64,000 nucleotides of DNA. Source: Actinomycetota bacterium. Its GTDB lineage: Bacteria > Actinomycetota > Acidimicrobiia > Acidimicrobiales > MedAcidi-G1. The notes under the pieces were generated by a model. The model ran no database searches. It had not been told where the DNA came from and was given only the letters and a program-made list of their open reading frames with translations. Positions 50,001 to 59,755 of this stretch are shown piece by piece. Each line of letters opens with the position of its first letter. Within the stretch, counting starts at the first letter, position 1. A program made the translations under genes and the position numbers. The stretch spans positions 1 to 64,000 of the forward strand of contig JACNKQ010000031.1 in NCBI GenBank assembly GCA_014381945.1, read 5' to 3'.

Positions 50001-50574
50001 GGACCATCCCCTGTCCGGCTACGAGGTGGCCCTGCGGCGCCGGTGCGACATGGCGATCGCAGACCTGGCCGATGTCGATGACGGCCAGCAGCACACGATC
50101 GGAGGAGTCGTCACCAACCTCCAGAAGAAGTGGACGCGCAAGGGTGACCTGATGGCGGTCTTCGACCTGGAGGACCTCGGGGGCAGCGTCGAGGTCATGG
50201 TGTTTCCCAAGACGATGACAGAGCACGGCCACAAGCTCGAGGAGGATGCCATCGTGCTGGTCCGCGGCCGCCTGGATGGCCGACGGGGCGATGTTCCGAA
50301 GATCCTCTGCCACGATGTCGAGGTCGTCGAGATGGGAGACCTTCCCTCCTCGAGGCCCGTGCGGGTGCGGCTCCCCATCGAGCACGTCAGCAGGTCCACG
50401 GTCGATGAACTCAAGGCGCTGCTGTCGGCACACCCCGGTGATGCCGAGGTCTACCTCCATCTGGGGGACCGGCAGGTACTGCGGTTGCCGGCCGACTTCT
50501 GCGTGAACCCCTCGGGGGGCCTGGTCGGGGAGTTGCGTGTCCTGTTGGGTGCCGAGGCCGTGGTGACGGGCTGA
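47017..50574 (+). CDS. dnaE: DNA polymerase III alpha subunit, replicative polymerase
   Basis: 1185 residues, DnaE1 type. N-terminal PHP domain: FSHLHVHTEYSLLDGAARIE and ITDHGNMYG with metal-binding His residues. Polymerase palm: VGPGRGSAAGCAV, NMPDIDMDFDSRHRDELI (catalytic Asp triad) and LKMDFLGLRNLDVI. Helix-hairpin-helix and OB-fold regions follow (about 830-1080), with QHTIGGVVTNLQKKWTRKGD in the OB fold. Synthesises the leading and lagging strands. GTG start at 47017. Intact and of usual length, with no frame disruption. Confidence 0.97.
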   Translation: MTDSFSHLHVHTEYSLLDGAARIEDIVAAAVADGQPAIGITDHGNMYGVVDFYRACREQGIKPVLGTEAYMAHESRSERPTRRGRLDDSGGETDGGRKLYYHLTLLAENATGYRNLIQVASRAFLEGYYYKPRVDWEVLADHSEGLIATTGCLGGQVLQALLRDDYEGARERAGRLQDIFGRDNLFVELQDHGIPEQQRTNPQLIRLAEELGAPLLATNDSHYTCEDDAVSHDALLCVQTGSLMSDEQRFRFHGTQHYVKSAGEMRSLFRDVPSACDNTLWIAERCDVEIEFGKPQLPDFPLPDGFRNDDAYLEHLAFEGARERWGDTLPDSVVERLAYELKIIGDMGFSSYFLITWDLIRYARERSIRVGPGRGSAAGCAVAYALEITDLDPIRYDLLFERFLNPSRSNMPDIDMDFDSRHRDELIRYAAERYGRDHVAQIITFSQIKARAAVRDAARVLGHPYGLGDRVAKAMPQLIMGRDTPLAACLVETEEHPDGFKMAADLRQMYETDNDVREIVDVARGLEGLRRQDSIHAAAVVITKEPLTEYLPIQRKPESGQDPADAPVVTQFEMHAVEDLGLLKMDFLGLRNLDVITDTLALVEATRGEAIDIDNVRLDDGATFDLLARGDTIGVFQLESGPMRSLMRSLAPTGFEDVAALVALYRPGPMAANMHNDYADRKNGRKPVSYFHPDAEELLADTYGLMIYQESVMRVAQKFAGYSLADADNLRKACGKKDRELMQKERKGFVSGCEATGYGGAMGDDLFDTIEQFADYAFNKSHSYGYGYIAYQIAFLKANYPVEYMAALLTSVKSNLDKAAVYLNECRIMGIDVGVPDINAARSDFHAVLGDEAGANGSGSGPRIVFGLSAVRNVGEGLVELLLAERDDRGPFVDFYDFVERCDSTVLNKRTVESLIKAGAFDALGHPRQGLLLAHEQVIEHTLARRREHDMGVMSLFGEGDSDPLFDERTDISDVEFDKSVRLAFEKEMLGLYVSDHPLSGYEVALRRRCDMAIADLADVDDGQQHTIGGVVTNLQKKWTRKGDLMAVFDLEDLGGSVEVMVFPKTMTEHGHKLEEDAIVLVRGRLDGRRGDVPKILCHDVEVVEMGDLPSSRPVRVRLPIEHVSRSTVDELKALLSAHPGDAEVYLHLGDRQVLRLPADFCVNPSGGLVGELRVLLGAEAVVTG

Positions 50575-50732
50575 GGTTCATCTCCGGTTCGACCACGCGG
50601 CGCGCCCGGGTTGGGATCGAACAGTCGTGACGGCAGGCTGTATGTACGTGAGCGGCAGTCGCCACGACCGGTCGGCGCACCCCATTTCGTGACCGGGCCG
50701 GTGAATCGTCCGAGAGCAAGGGACCTGAATCG

Positions 50733-51401
50733 ATGGCGATCGAGGTCGAGACGAAGGATTGTTCGATGCTCGGCGATGCCGAGATCGAGGAGATGGCTGA
50801 CCTCTGTGGCGATGGCCCTAACCCCCTGGGTATCGGCCTGCTCTCCAAGGAGAGCGAGGAATGGGTCCTGGCCACCACGGCCCGCGACGGTGGTCGCCTG
50901 AAGGGCTATTCCTTCTCGACCCTCGAACGGATCGGCGGCACCCCGAGCGTGATCGTCGGGTTGGCGTCTGTTCGCAGGACCAGCAAGCGCGACACCGTCC
51001 TGCGTGCCATTGTGACCGAGTTGCTCCGGCGCGCCGTCCTCGCCTTCCCGGATGAGGATGTGGTCGTCGGCACCCGCTTCAACAGCCCGGCCGGCTTCGA
51101 GGCGTACCGGTCTCTCGAGAATGTAAACCCCCGCCCCGGTCACCGGGCCTCGGGCGAGGAGCGGGCATGGGGGCGTCGCTTCGTGAAGCGCTTCGGACTC
51201 TCCGTCCTCAACTACGACGAGCACGCCTTCCGCTCCAAGGGGACCGGCAGCCCGGCCTGTGTGTTCGACCACTGCAGCCTCAAGCCCGAGTCGATCGATG
51301 CCGAGGTGGCGGGCCTGTTCGACGGACTCGACTCCGGGCGTGGGGACGTCCTCGTGGCCTGTGGATGGGCCATGGCCGAGGACCTCGAGAAGCTTCTCTA
51401 G
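50733..51401 (+). CDS. conserved hypothetical protein, GNAT-like fold possible
   Basis: 222 residues, no recognisable catalytic motif. Acidic N-terminus MAIEVETKDCSMLGDAEIEE, a segment resembling an acyl-CoA-type acetyltransferase fold (VLATTARDGGRLKGYSFSTL, GGTPSVIVGLASVRRTSKRD, AIVTELLRRAVLAFPDEDV), and a C-terminal GRRFVKRFGL. The pattern of strand-turn-strand followed by a long helix starting with Arg-x-x-Lys-Arg suggests a GNAT-related scaffold, but no AcCoA signature (R/Q-x-x-G-x-G/A) is intact. It is alone, 158 bases after dnaE and 46 before a nitroreductase gene. I do not recognise the family. Confidence 0.65.
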   Translation: MAIEVETKDCSMLGDAEIEEMADLCGDGPNPLGIGLLSKESEEWVLATTARDGGRLKGYSFSTLERIGGTPSVIVGLASVRRTSKRDTVLRAIVTELLRRAVLAFPDEDVVVGTRFNSPAGFEAYRSLENVNPRPGHRASGEERAWGRRFVKRFGLSVLNYDEHAFRSKGTGSPACVFDHCSLKPESIDAEVAGLFDGLDSGRGDVLVACGWAMAEDLEKLL

Positions 51402-51447
51402 GGAGCGTCGGCCGTCCCGGCTGTCGTGATCCCGGGATTTCCAGGCC

Positions 51448-52089
51448 ATGAACGTCCGGGCAGCACTGGAGTCCCGACGGTCCTGTCGCTCCTTTCTGGA
51501 TCGTTCCCTGCCGTCGGGTCTTGTCGATGACCTCGTCGACCGTGCCCGACGAACTCCGTCAGCCGGCAACGCCCAGGGCGTGGAGTTCTTGGTCCTGGAG
51601 GGTCCGGAACAGACAGGCGCCTACTGGGACGTAACCCTTCCCGAGGCGGACCGGAGGGCGTTTCATTGGCCGGGCCTGCTGCTCGCCCCCGCCATGGTCG
51701 TGGTCTACGCAGACGCCGGCCGCTACCTGGAGCGCTACGCGGAGCCCGACAAGGATTCGACGGGGCTCGGCGGCTCCGCGGGAGACTGGCCCATCCCGTA
51801 CTGGTATGTCGATGCAGCCTTTTCGGCACTGGCGTTGCAGCTCCTGGCCGTCGACGAGGGCCTCGGCTGCTGCTTCTTCGGCCTGTTCGGGAATGAACCT
51901 GCGGTCGCCCGCAGGTTCGGTGTCCCGGAGGGCCGGCGGGCGATTGGTGCCGTGGCCATTGGCCACCCGGCTCCCGACGACCAGCGTCCCTCCGCCTCGA
52001 CCGGGCGTGGTCGTCGGCCAATCGGCGATGTGGTGCACCGGGGCCACTGGGGGTTTCCCGATGTCAGCCCGCCTGATGCCCGGCAGTAG
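51448..52089 (+). CDS. nitroreductase-family FMN protein
   Basis: 213 residues of the NfsB/FrP fold, binding FMN and acting as a homodimer. The N-terminus MNVRAALESRRSCRSFLDRS holds the FMN-phosphate Arg-Arg/Ser pattern; ARRTPSAGNAQGVEF and VDAAFSALALQLLAVDEGLG follow in order, then the glycine-rich GCCFFGLFGNE region. Substrate is unknown (quinones, nitroaromatics, or cofactor biosynthesis). ATG at 51448; upstream hexamers are weak. A DUF35-thiolase group follows. Confidence 0.87.
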   Translation: MNVRAALESRRSCRSFLDRSLPSGLVDDLVDRARRTPSAGNAQGVEFLVLEGPEQTGAYWDVTLPEADRRAFHWPGLLLAPAMVVVYADAGRYLERYAEPDKDSTGLGGSAGDWPIPYWYVDAAFSALALQLLAVDEGLGCCFFGLFGNEPAVARRFGVPEGRRAIGAVAIGHPAPDDQRPSASTGRGRRPIGDVVHRGHWGFPDVSPPDARQ

Positions 52090-52092
52090 GGT
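52087..52092 (+). promoter_or_regulatory. possible -10 TAGGGT before the DUF35 gene
   Basis: TAGGGT ends 44 bases before the ATG at 52137 and overlaps the stop of the nitroreductase gene. A leader of about 38 bases with GAGGAG would follow, unlike the leaderless genes nearby. Confidence 0.3.
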
Positions 52093-52136
52093 CGCTTCGG
52101 CGCCCAGACCCACCGACGAGGAGACCCGACGCGACC

Positions 52137-52544
52137 ATGCCTGAAGCAACGCCAGCCAACCAGGTGCCGATCGTCGGCTACCTGCAACTCGGCGACGATC
52201 CGTACCTCCTTGCCAACGAGTGCGCCGGCTGCGGGGCCCGCTACTTCGACCGGCGCAATGCCTGCGCCAGGTGTGGGGAAACCGGGTTCGCCGAGGAGCG
52301 TGTAGCCGGTGCCGCCGTCCTGAAGGCCTTCAGCGTGGTCCACAACGCTGCGCCGGGCATTCCGGTCCCGTACGTGTCGGCGATCGTCGAGACCACCGAC
52401 GGCACCTCGGTCCGGTCGAACGTGGTCGGCCTGGATGATCCGATGAAGGCCGAGTTGGGCATGCAGGTGGAGTTGACGACCTACGTCTGCGGCACCGACG
52501 ACGACGGCACGGAATGCGTGGCATTCGGCTACGCCCCTGCCTGA
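52137..52544 (+). CDS. Zn-ribbon/OB-fold protein (DUF35 family)
   Basis: 135 residues. The zinc ribbon is LANECAGCGARYFDRRNACA, then RCGETGF (two CxxC pairs), followed by an OB-fold around VLKAFSVVHNAAPGIPVPYV and VVGLDDPMKAELGMQVELTT. DUF35 proteins pair with thiolase-like partners and act as acyl-CoA carriers or scaffolds, for example in steroid side-chain and HMG-CoA pathways. The thiolase gene begins 57 bases downstream, so the two are probably one functional unit. It could be fatty-acid or isoprenoid related. Confidence 0.88.
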   Translation: MPEATPANQVPIVGYLQLGDDPYLLANECAGCGARYFDRRNACARCGETGFAEERVAGAAVLKAFSVVHNAAPGIPVPYVSAIVETTDGTSVRSNVVGLDDPMKAELGMQVELTTYVCGTDDDGTECVAFGYAPA

Positions 52545-52601
52545 GCGGCCAGGCCGGGGAACACACACGACAATCGACTGACAACGACGAAGGAGACCAC
52601 C

Positions 52602-53813
52602 ATGTCCGGAGATTCAGTCTGGGTCCTCGGGGCCAACATGACCCGCTTCGCCCGCTACCCGGAGCTCGACGCACTCGATCTGGCCTCTCAGGCGTGCCTC
52701 GATGCCTTCGCCGACGGCGGCGTGGGCGTCCACGACATGGACATCCTCGCCGCCGGCAGCCTCTTCCAGCCTCCGGGGTTCGGCCAGCGCCTGCAGAAGC
52801 AGATCGGCCAGACGGGCATTCCCGTGTTCAACGTGACCAACGCCTGTGCGACCGGTGCCACTGCGATCCGGGTTGCATACATGGCTATCAAGGCAGGTGA
52901 GGCCGAGATGGGCCTTGCCGTCGGAGTCGAGCAGATGGGCAAGATGGGTCTCCTCGCCGGCGCCAGCCGGTCGGAGCGCAAGGTCTACGAGCCGTCCGGC
53001 CGCCACGGCTCCGTGACGTCCGTCGACGGGATCCTCGGCACCGAGACCATGCCGGGGGTGTTCGCCCAGGCGGGCACCGGCTATGCCTACGAGAACGAGG
53101 GCGTGGGTTTCGAGCAGTTCGCCAAGGTCGCCTACAAGAACCACCTCCACTCGACCCTGAACCCGCTGGCGCAGTACCAGAAGGAGTTCAGCCTCGAGCA
53201 GATCATGGGGTCTCCGGTCCAGAGCTATCCCAATACGACGCTGATGTGCTGCCCGACCGGCGATGGCGCTGCAGCGGTCGTTCTGGTCTCACAGGAGCGC
53301 CTCCGGTCGTTGCCGAAGGATGTGCAGCAGCGTGCGGTCAAGATCTCTGCATCGGTCCTGACGAGCGACCCGTGGGTCGAGAGCGGCCAGGTCCAGCCCG
53401 ACGTCAACACGCTGACCCGCAATGCGGCTGCACAGGCCTACGAGGCGGCGGGGGTCGGTCCCGAGGACCTGGGTCTGGTCGAACTCCACGACTGCTTCGC
53501 CACGGCCGAACTCATCCACTACGGCAGCCTCGGCCTCTGCGAGCGGGGGGGTGCCGGGGAGTTCATCGACTCGGGCGCACCGTTCCGGGATGGTCGTATC
53601 CCGGTGAACGTCTCGGGTGGCCTCATCTCGAAGGGCCATCCGATCGGGGCCACGGGCGTGGCCAACGTATACGAGGTCACCACCCACCTGCGGGGTGAGG
53701 CCGGCGACCGCCAGATCGAGGGAGCGAAGGTCGGCCTGGCCCACGTCATCGGCCTCGGCTCAGCCTGCGGCATCCACATCCTCGAGAAGTCGTCGATACC
53801 TCAGGCCGCATGA
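52602..53813 (+). CDS. thiolase-superfamily protein (lipid-transfer/SCP-x-like acetyl-CoA acetyltransferase)
   Basis: 403 residues. Nucleophilic Cys82 sits in FNVTNACATGATAIR; the second site VELHDCFATAE and the C-terminal GGLISKGHPIGATGVANVYE complete the thiolase-like fold. The HDCF and GHPIGATG blocks are those of the non-decarboxylating SCP-x/thiolase-like branch that works with DUF35 proteins (as in steroid side-chain aldolases or archaeal ketothiolase complexes). GAAGGAG precedes the ATG by 6 bases. It follows the DUF35 gene and precedes an alpha/beta hydrolase gene. Whether it cleaves or condenses carbon units is not determinable. Confidence 0.9.
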   Translation: MSGDSVWVLGANMTRFARYPELDALDLASQACLDAFADGGVGVHDMDILAAGSLFQPPGFGQRLQKQIGQTGIPVFNVTNACATGATAIRVAYMAIKAGEAEMGLAVGVEQMGKMGLLAGASRSERKVYEPSGRHGSVTSVDGILGTETMPGVFAQAGTGYAYENEGVGFEQFAKVAYKNHLHSTLNPLAQYQKEFSLEQIMGSPVQSYPNTTLMCCPTGDGAAAVVLVSQERLRSLPKDVQQRAVKISASVLTSDPWVESGQVQPDVNTLTRNAAAQAYEAAGVGPEDLGLVELHDCFATAELIHYGSLGLCERGGAGEFIDSGAPFRDGRIPVNVSGGLISKGHPIGATGVANVYEVTTHLRGEAGDRQIEGAKVGLAHVIGLGSACGIHILEKSSIPQAA

Positions 53814-53889
53814 ACCTCGGACGCATCCTGCCGAGGCTGCACCGCACGAGGGGCAGCGCCTCGCGAAATATTCGAGGAGGACAATTCCC

Positions 53890-54648
53890 ATGACCGTCGC
53901 GCTGCTCCACGGCAATCCGGAGACGGACGCCATCTGGACTGACCTGGTCGGCGAGTTGGCCGATCGCGGAGCCGCCGACCTCGTCCTGCTGTCCCCACCC
54001 GGGTTCGGAGCGCCGGTTCCCGACGGGTGGGGAGCCACCCGGATCGAATACCGGGACTGGCTCGTCACCCGCCTGGAGGAGGTGGTGGTCGGTAGCGGGC
54101 CGGTCGACCTGGTGGCACACGACTGGGGTGCCGGCCACGTATTCGGTTTGCTGGCCATCCGGTCCGACCTGGTGCGCTCGTGGGCGTGCGACTGCACCGG
54201 CCTGCTGCACCCCGACTACGAATGGCATGACCTCGCCCAACTCTGGCAGACCCCCGACGTCGGCGAACAGGTCGTCGACGGCATGCGCGCCATGTCGCGC
54301 GACGACTGGATCGCACAGATGGCCGGGCAGGGCATGGGCGGGTCGGCGGCCGCAGGCATGGCCGACTCGTTCGAGACCATGGCGGGTTGCATCCTGCCGC
54401 TCTACCGGTCGGGGGCCCAACCGGTGATGGCCGATCTGGGAGCAGTGCTGGCCGCCTCCGAACTCCCACCCGGACTCGCCCTGGACCCGACGGGGGATCC
54501 CTTCGTGGGACCGGTCGGCCGTGCGGCCGAGGTGGCCAGGATGTTGGGCGCCGGTCACGCCCCGATGGACGGTGCGGGCCACTGGTGGATGATGGAACGC
54601 CCCGCCGAAGCGGCCGCCCTCCTCATGGAGTTCTGGGCCTCCCGGTAG
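53890..54648 (+). CDS. alpha/beta hydrolase with Asp nucleophile (haloalkane dehalogenase/epoxide hydrolase type)
   Basis: 252 residues. The nucleophile elbow LVAHDWGAGHVFGLLAI carries Asp78 in HDWG, the signature of epoxide hydrolases and haloalkane dehalogenases rather than Ser esterases. N-terminal oxyanion region is LLHGNPETDAIW (HGNP), and the base is in DGAGHWWMMERPAEAAAL. A lid region rich in Trp and Met lies between. Substrate unknown; the position after a thiolase suggests a hydrophobic or lipid-derived substrate. GAGGAGG lies 10 bases before the ATG. It is convergent with the YyaL-type gene, 10 bases apart. Confidence 0.82.
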   Translation: MTVALLHGNPETDAIWTDLVGELADRGAADLVLLSPPGFGAPVPDGWGATRIEYRDWLVTRLEEVVVGSGPVDLVAHDWGAGHVFGLLAIRSDLVRSWACDCTGLLHPDYEWHDLAQLWQTPDVGEQVVDGMRAMSRDDWIAQMAGQGMGGSAAAGMADSFETMAGCILPLYRSGAQPVMADLGAVLAASELPPGLALDPTGDPFVGPVGRAAEVARMLGAGHAPMDGAGHWWMMERPAEAAALLMEFWASR

Positions 54649-54658
54649 CCGGCCCTTC

Positions 54659-56626
<1,968 letters not shown>

Positions 56627-56633
56627 GTCGGCG

Positions 56634-56639
56634 ACCCTA
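56634..56639 (-). promoter_or_regulatory. -10 element TAGGGT for the YyaL-type gene
   Basis: Minus-strand TAGGGT (56639-56634) ends 7 bases before GTG 56626. The same intergenic region holds a CAGACT hexamer (56684-56689) pointing the other way, 6 bases before menA. Confidence 0.5.
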
Positions 56640-56695
56640 TCGACAGGCGCCCGACGGTGGCCTGTCGGTTCTGCTCCCGGTGGCAGACTGCACCG

Positions 56696-57565
56696 ATGCA
56701 ACGCTGGATCCTCGGTGCCCGTCTGCGCACGTTGCCGGCGGCGGTGGTTCCGGTGATGGTCGGGACCTCGACAGCGGTGGGTGTCGGCGACGGCATCACC
56801 TGGTGGCGGGCCGTGGCGGCGCTGGTGGTGTCGCTCGCCCTGCAGGTCGGCGTGAACTTCGCAAACGACCTGTCCGACGGCCTCCGGGGCACCGATGGCC
56901 TCGACCGGATCGGACCCCGACGCCTTGTGGGGTCCGGTCTCGCCACCGCCGAAGAGGTCCGTCGGGCGGCGTTCGCAGCCTTCGGCGTGGCGGGGGCAGT
57001 GGGCCTGGTCCTGTCGCTGGCAGTGGCTCCGTGGCTGCTCCTGGTCGGCGCAGCAGCCATGGCCGCAGGCTGGCTGTACACGGGTGGACCGAGACCGTAC
57101 GGCTACCTGGGCCTCGGCGAGGTGTTCGTCTTCGTGTTCTTCGGCCTCGTGGCCACCGTCGGAAGCGCGTACGTGCAGGCCGGCCGGATCACCGGCCTCG
57201 CCATCGTGGCCGGAAGCGCCGTCGGGTTGCTCGCCTGCGCCCTCCTGGCGGTCAACAACCTCCGCGACATCGCCGGCGACACGGCTGCCGGAAAGCGCAC
57301 GCTGGCGGTGCGCATCGGCGACAGGCGGGCACGTTGGCTCTATGTGGTGTTCCTCGACGGGGGCCTCGTCCTCGGCTCGTTGTGTGCCCTGTCCCGACCA
57401 TGGTGCCTGCTGGCCCTGGGCGGTGCGCTGCCTGCGGGAGCAGCGGTCCGTGCCGTCCTCGGGGGTGCCGCCGGGCAGCGCCTCATCGGTGTGTTGGCGC
57501 TCACGGGTCGGACGCAGTTGGTGGCGGGAACCCTGCTGTCCCTCGGACTGGTGCTCTCCGGCTGA
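56696..57565 (+). CDS. menA: 1,4-dihydroxy-2-naphthoate polyprenyltransferase
   Basis: 289 residues, about eight transmembrane helices, UbiA superfamily. The two Asp-rich prenyl-diphosphate motifs are [14 protein letters not shown] and [16 protein letters not shown]. It attaches the polyprenyl tail to dihydroxynaphthoate, the penultimate step of menaquinone synthesis. menG (methyltransferase) lies just downstream on the opposite strand and completes the pathway. ATG at 56696 is preceded by CAGACT, 6 bases upstream. Confidence 0.93.
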   Translation: MQRWILGARLRTLPAAVVPVMVGTSTAVGVGDGITWWRAVAALVVSLALQVGVNFANDLSDGLRGTDGLDRIGPRRLVGSGLATAEEVRRAAFAAFGVAGAVGLVLSLAVAPWLLLVGAAAMAAGWLYTGGPRPYGYLGLGEVFVFVFFGLVATVGSAYVQAGRITGLAIVAGSAVGLLACALLAVNNLRDIAGDTAAGKRTLAVRIGDRRARWLYVVFLDGGLVLGSLCALSRPWCLLALGGALPAGAAVRAVLGGAAGQRLIGVLALTGRTQLVAGTLLSLGLVLSG

Positions 57566-57599
57566 GGATCGCTGTCGAACCAGGCGAACGGCGACGCCC

Positions 57600-58307
57600 T
57601 CAGGCGCTGCGGGTCGCCGTGAGGAGTTGGGCGATGCCGCCCGTGAGGCGAACCTTGGCGACGTCGGTGAATCCGGCATCGGCCATCTGGCCCAGGAGAT
57701 CGTCCTCGTCGGGCAGGTAGACGACCGACCGCGGGAGGTACCTGTAGGCGGTGCGGTCGGAGAGCAGGCCCCCTATGAACGGGACCACCCGTCCGAAATA
57801 CACCGAGTGGCCGAACCGGAGCAACGGGTTGAGCGGGCGGTCGACCTCGAGGAGGGCGATCCGGCCTCCGGGACGCAGGACCCTGGCCAGCTCGTCGAAG
57901 AAGGGAGGGAGGGCCGCCAGGTTCCTGAGGGCGAACCCGCAGGTGACGCCGTCGACGGTGCCGGCAGGTGCCGGGAGCAGCAGGGCGTCGGCGTGCACCA
58001 GGGGGGCGTCGGTGCGTGCGGCTGCCAACATCCCCCATGAGAGGTCGATGCCGATCGGGCGGTGGCCGGCGCTGTCGAGTTCCCTGCAGAGGTCGCCGGT
58101 GCCGCAGGCGAGGTCGAAGACGGTGGAGCCGGCGGGCAGGTACAGGTCCCGGACGGTGCGACGGCGCCAGCGGACGTCGAGCCGGAAGGTCAGAAGGCGG
58201 TTGAGGAGGTCGTAGCGGGGGGCAATGGCGTCGAACATCGAGCGCACCGCCGCAGCCTTGTCGCCCGCCGGGAGGGGGTCGTCCTGCTGCCCGGTCGGAT
58301 CCGCCAC
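57600..58307 (-). CDS. menG: demethylmenaquinone C-methyltransferase
   Basis: 235 residues of the UbiE/MenG family. SAM motif [19 protein letters not shown]-terminal [20 protein letters not shown] is the UbiE signature 1; [19 protein letters not shown] and [18 protein letters not shown] match signature 2 region. Methylates demethylmenaquinone. In an organism with menA 35 bases away in the opposite direction and no ubiquinone genes in view, menaquinone is the likely product. It is the last gene of a four-gene minus-strand operon (GNAT, rlmN, membrane protein, menG). Confidence 0.92.
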   Translation of the reverse strand: MADPTGQQDDPLPAGDKAAAVRSMFDAIAPRYDLLNRLLTFRLDVRWRRRTVRDLYLPAGSTVFDLACGTGDLCRELDSAGHRPIGIDLSWGMLAAARTDAPLVHADALLLPAPAGTVDGVTCGFALRNLAALPPFFDELARVLRPGGRIALLEVDRPLNPLLRFGHSVYFGRVVPFIGGLLSDRTAYRYLPRSVVYLPDEDDLLGQMADAGFTDVAKVRLTGGIAQLLTATRSA

Positions 58308-58311
58308 GGTC

Positions 58312-58650
58312 TCAGTCGAACCAGATCCGCTGGTGTTCCCGGCTCATCGGATGCAGGAGGAGCGCCAGGAGGACCCCGGGGAAGAGAAGGGCGAGCAGCA
58401 GGCTGCTGTCGAGGCCGTAGATCCGGACACGTGCGACGATGGCGAGGGCTGACACGACGACCGCCATCTGCCAGCCGACCTTCTTGTCGTTGGCGACGAG
58501 GTAGCCCGAGGGGAACATGAGCAGGCCCAGCAGCAGCAGGAGTTCGGACCCCCGGATGAGGCTGAAGAAGCCCTCCAGGTAGAGCAGCATCGTGCCTGTC
58601 GCCAGTGTCTGTGGCTGGTGCCGGTTGACCCAGCGCCGCTGTGACTCCAT
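58312..58650 (-). CDS. small membrane protein, function unknown
   Basis: 112 residues with three hydrophobic segments: ATGTMLLYLEGFFSLIRGSE, then LLLLLGLLMFPSGYLVAND, and MAVVVSALAIVARVRIYGLD followed by SSLLLALLFPGVLLALLLH. It lies 4 bases after the rlmN stop and 4 bases before menG, so it is transcribed with them. No motif; probable conserved orphan of the actinobacterial lineage. Confidence 0.7.
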   Translation of the reverse strand: MESQRRWVNRHQPQTLATGTMLLYLEGFFSLIRGSELLLLLGLLMFPSGYLVANDKKVGWQMAVVVSALAIVARVRIYGLDSSLLLALLFPGVLLALLLHPMSREHQRIWFD

Positions 58651-58654
58651 CGGG

Positions 58655-59755
58655 TCAGTCTGGCAGGGCGGTGGCCGCTTGCCGCCGATCCGGCGCCGCC
58701 ACCGGGGTGTCCAGACGGTCGGCGCGCAACTGTCCGCAGGCTGCGTCGATCTCGGTTCCCCGGGTACGGCGGACCGTCACGTTGGCGCCGTGGGCCCGCA
58801 ACTCGTCGGCGAAGTCGGCCACCCGCTGCGCCGATGACCCGCGGGTCGGCCAGCCGGGCGTCGGGTTGAGCGGTATGAGGTTTATGTGTGCACCCAGGGA
58901 CCTGGCGAAGGAGGCGAAGCGCAGGGCATCCTCGGGACGGTCGTTGGTCTCGTGGATCAGCGCCCACTCCAGCGAGAGGCGACGGCCGGTCGAGTCGATG
59001 TGGCGACGACACGCTTCGGCCAGCTCCGCCAGGGGCCACCGACGGTTGATCGGCACCAGCTCGTCCCGCAGGTCGTCGTCGGCTGCGTGGAGGGAGACGG
59101 CCAGGTTCACGGGCAGTTGCTCTCCGGCAAGGCGCACAATCCCGGGTACCAGGCCGACGGTGGAGATGGTCAGGTGCCGTGCCGAGAGCCCCAGGGCACC
59201 GTGGATGCGTTCGACGGCGCCCCAGGTGCGCTCGTAGTTGGCGAGCGGTTCTCCCATGCCCATGAACACGACGTTCGACACGCGACGCCCGCCGGCATCC
59301 CGCTGGGCCCGGACGACCTGCTCGACGATCTCACCGGTGGTCAGGTGGCGGTCGAAGCCCATCTGCCCGGTGGCGCAGAAGCCGCACCCCATGGCGCACC
59401 CCGACTGGGTGCTGACGCAGACCGTGGACCGCTCCTCGTAGTGCATGAGCACCGTCTCGACCAGAGCGCCGTCGGTGAGGCGCCACAACCACTTGACGGT
59501 CTCGCCCCCGTCGCCGACCGACCGGGTCTCCTCTGCCAGGCCGGACGGGAGGCTTTCGGCGAGGCGCTCCCTCAGAGCCGAAGGGAGCGTCATGATCTGC
59601 ATCGGATCGGACAGGTCTACGTAGAGACCGTGCCAGAGTTGCTCGATCCGGTAGGAGGGCTGCTCGCCGAGCAGCGATTCGAGCAGCGACCCGAGTGCCG
59701 CCCGGTCGTGGTCGTAGCGGGTGACCGGGAGTCCGGGGAGTCCGGCGCTGATCAC
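58655..59755 (-). CDS. rlmN: dual-specificity 23S rRNA/tRNA adenine-C2 methyltransferase
   Basis: 366 residues. Radical-SAM Cys motif CAMGCGFCATG (CxxxCxxC) and the second active Cys near the C-terminus (DAACGQL). The N-terminal domain has YRIEQLWHGLYVDLSDPMQI; VVFMGMGEPLANYERTWGAV and PVNLAVSLHAADDDLRDELV and PINRRWPLAEL are typical. RlmN methylates A2503 of 23S rRNA and A37 of some tRNAs. The GTG at 59755 overlaps the stop of the upstream GNAT gene (GTGA), which decides the start over the longer frame. Confidence 0.95.
   Translation of the reverse strand: MISAGLPGLPVTRYDHDRAALGSLLESLLGEQPSYRIEQLWHGLYVDLSDPMQIMTLPSALRERLAESLPSGLAEETRSVGDGGETVKWLWRLTDGALVETVLMHYEERSTVCVSTQSGCAMGCGFCATGQMGFDRHLTTGEIVEQVVRAQRDAGGRRVSNVVFMGMGEPLANYERTWGAVERIHGALGLSARHLTISTVGLVPGIVRLAGEQLPVNLAVSLHAADDDLRDELVPINRRWPLAELAEACRRHIDSTGRRLSLEWALIHETNDRPEDALRFASFARSLGAHINLIPLNPTPGWPTRGSSAQRVADFADELRAHGANVTVRRTRGTEIDAACGQLRADRLDTPVAAPDRRQAATALPD

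Noticed and set aside
50575-50732. Possible promoter or gene between dnaE and the unknown gene
   Set aside because: Hexamers near TGTATG are weak and no frame with coding bias is present; nothing reliable is seen in these 158 bases.
56627-57679. 351-codon N-terminal extension of the YyaL-type protein
   Set aside because: It is antisense to menA, is rich in Arg/His/Gln without domain structure, and GTG 56626 has a leaderless -10.
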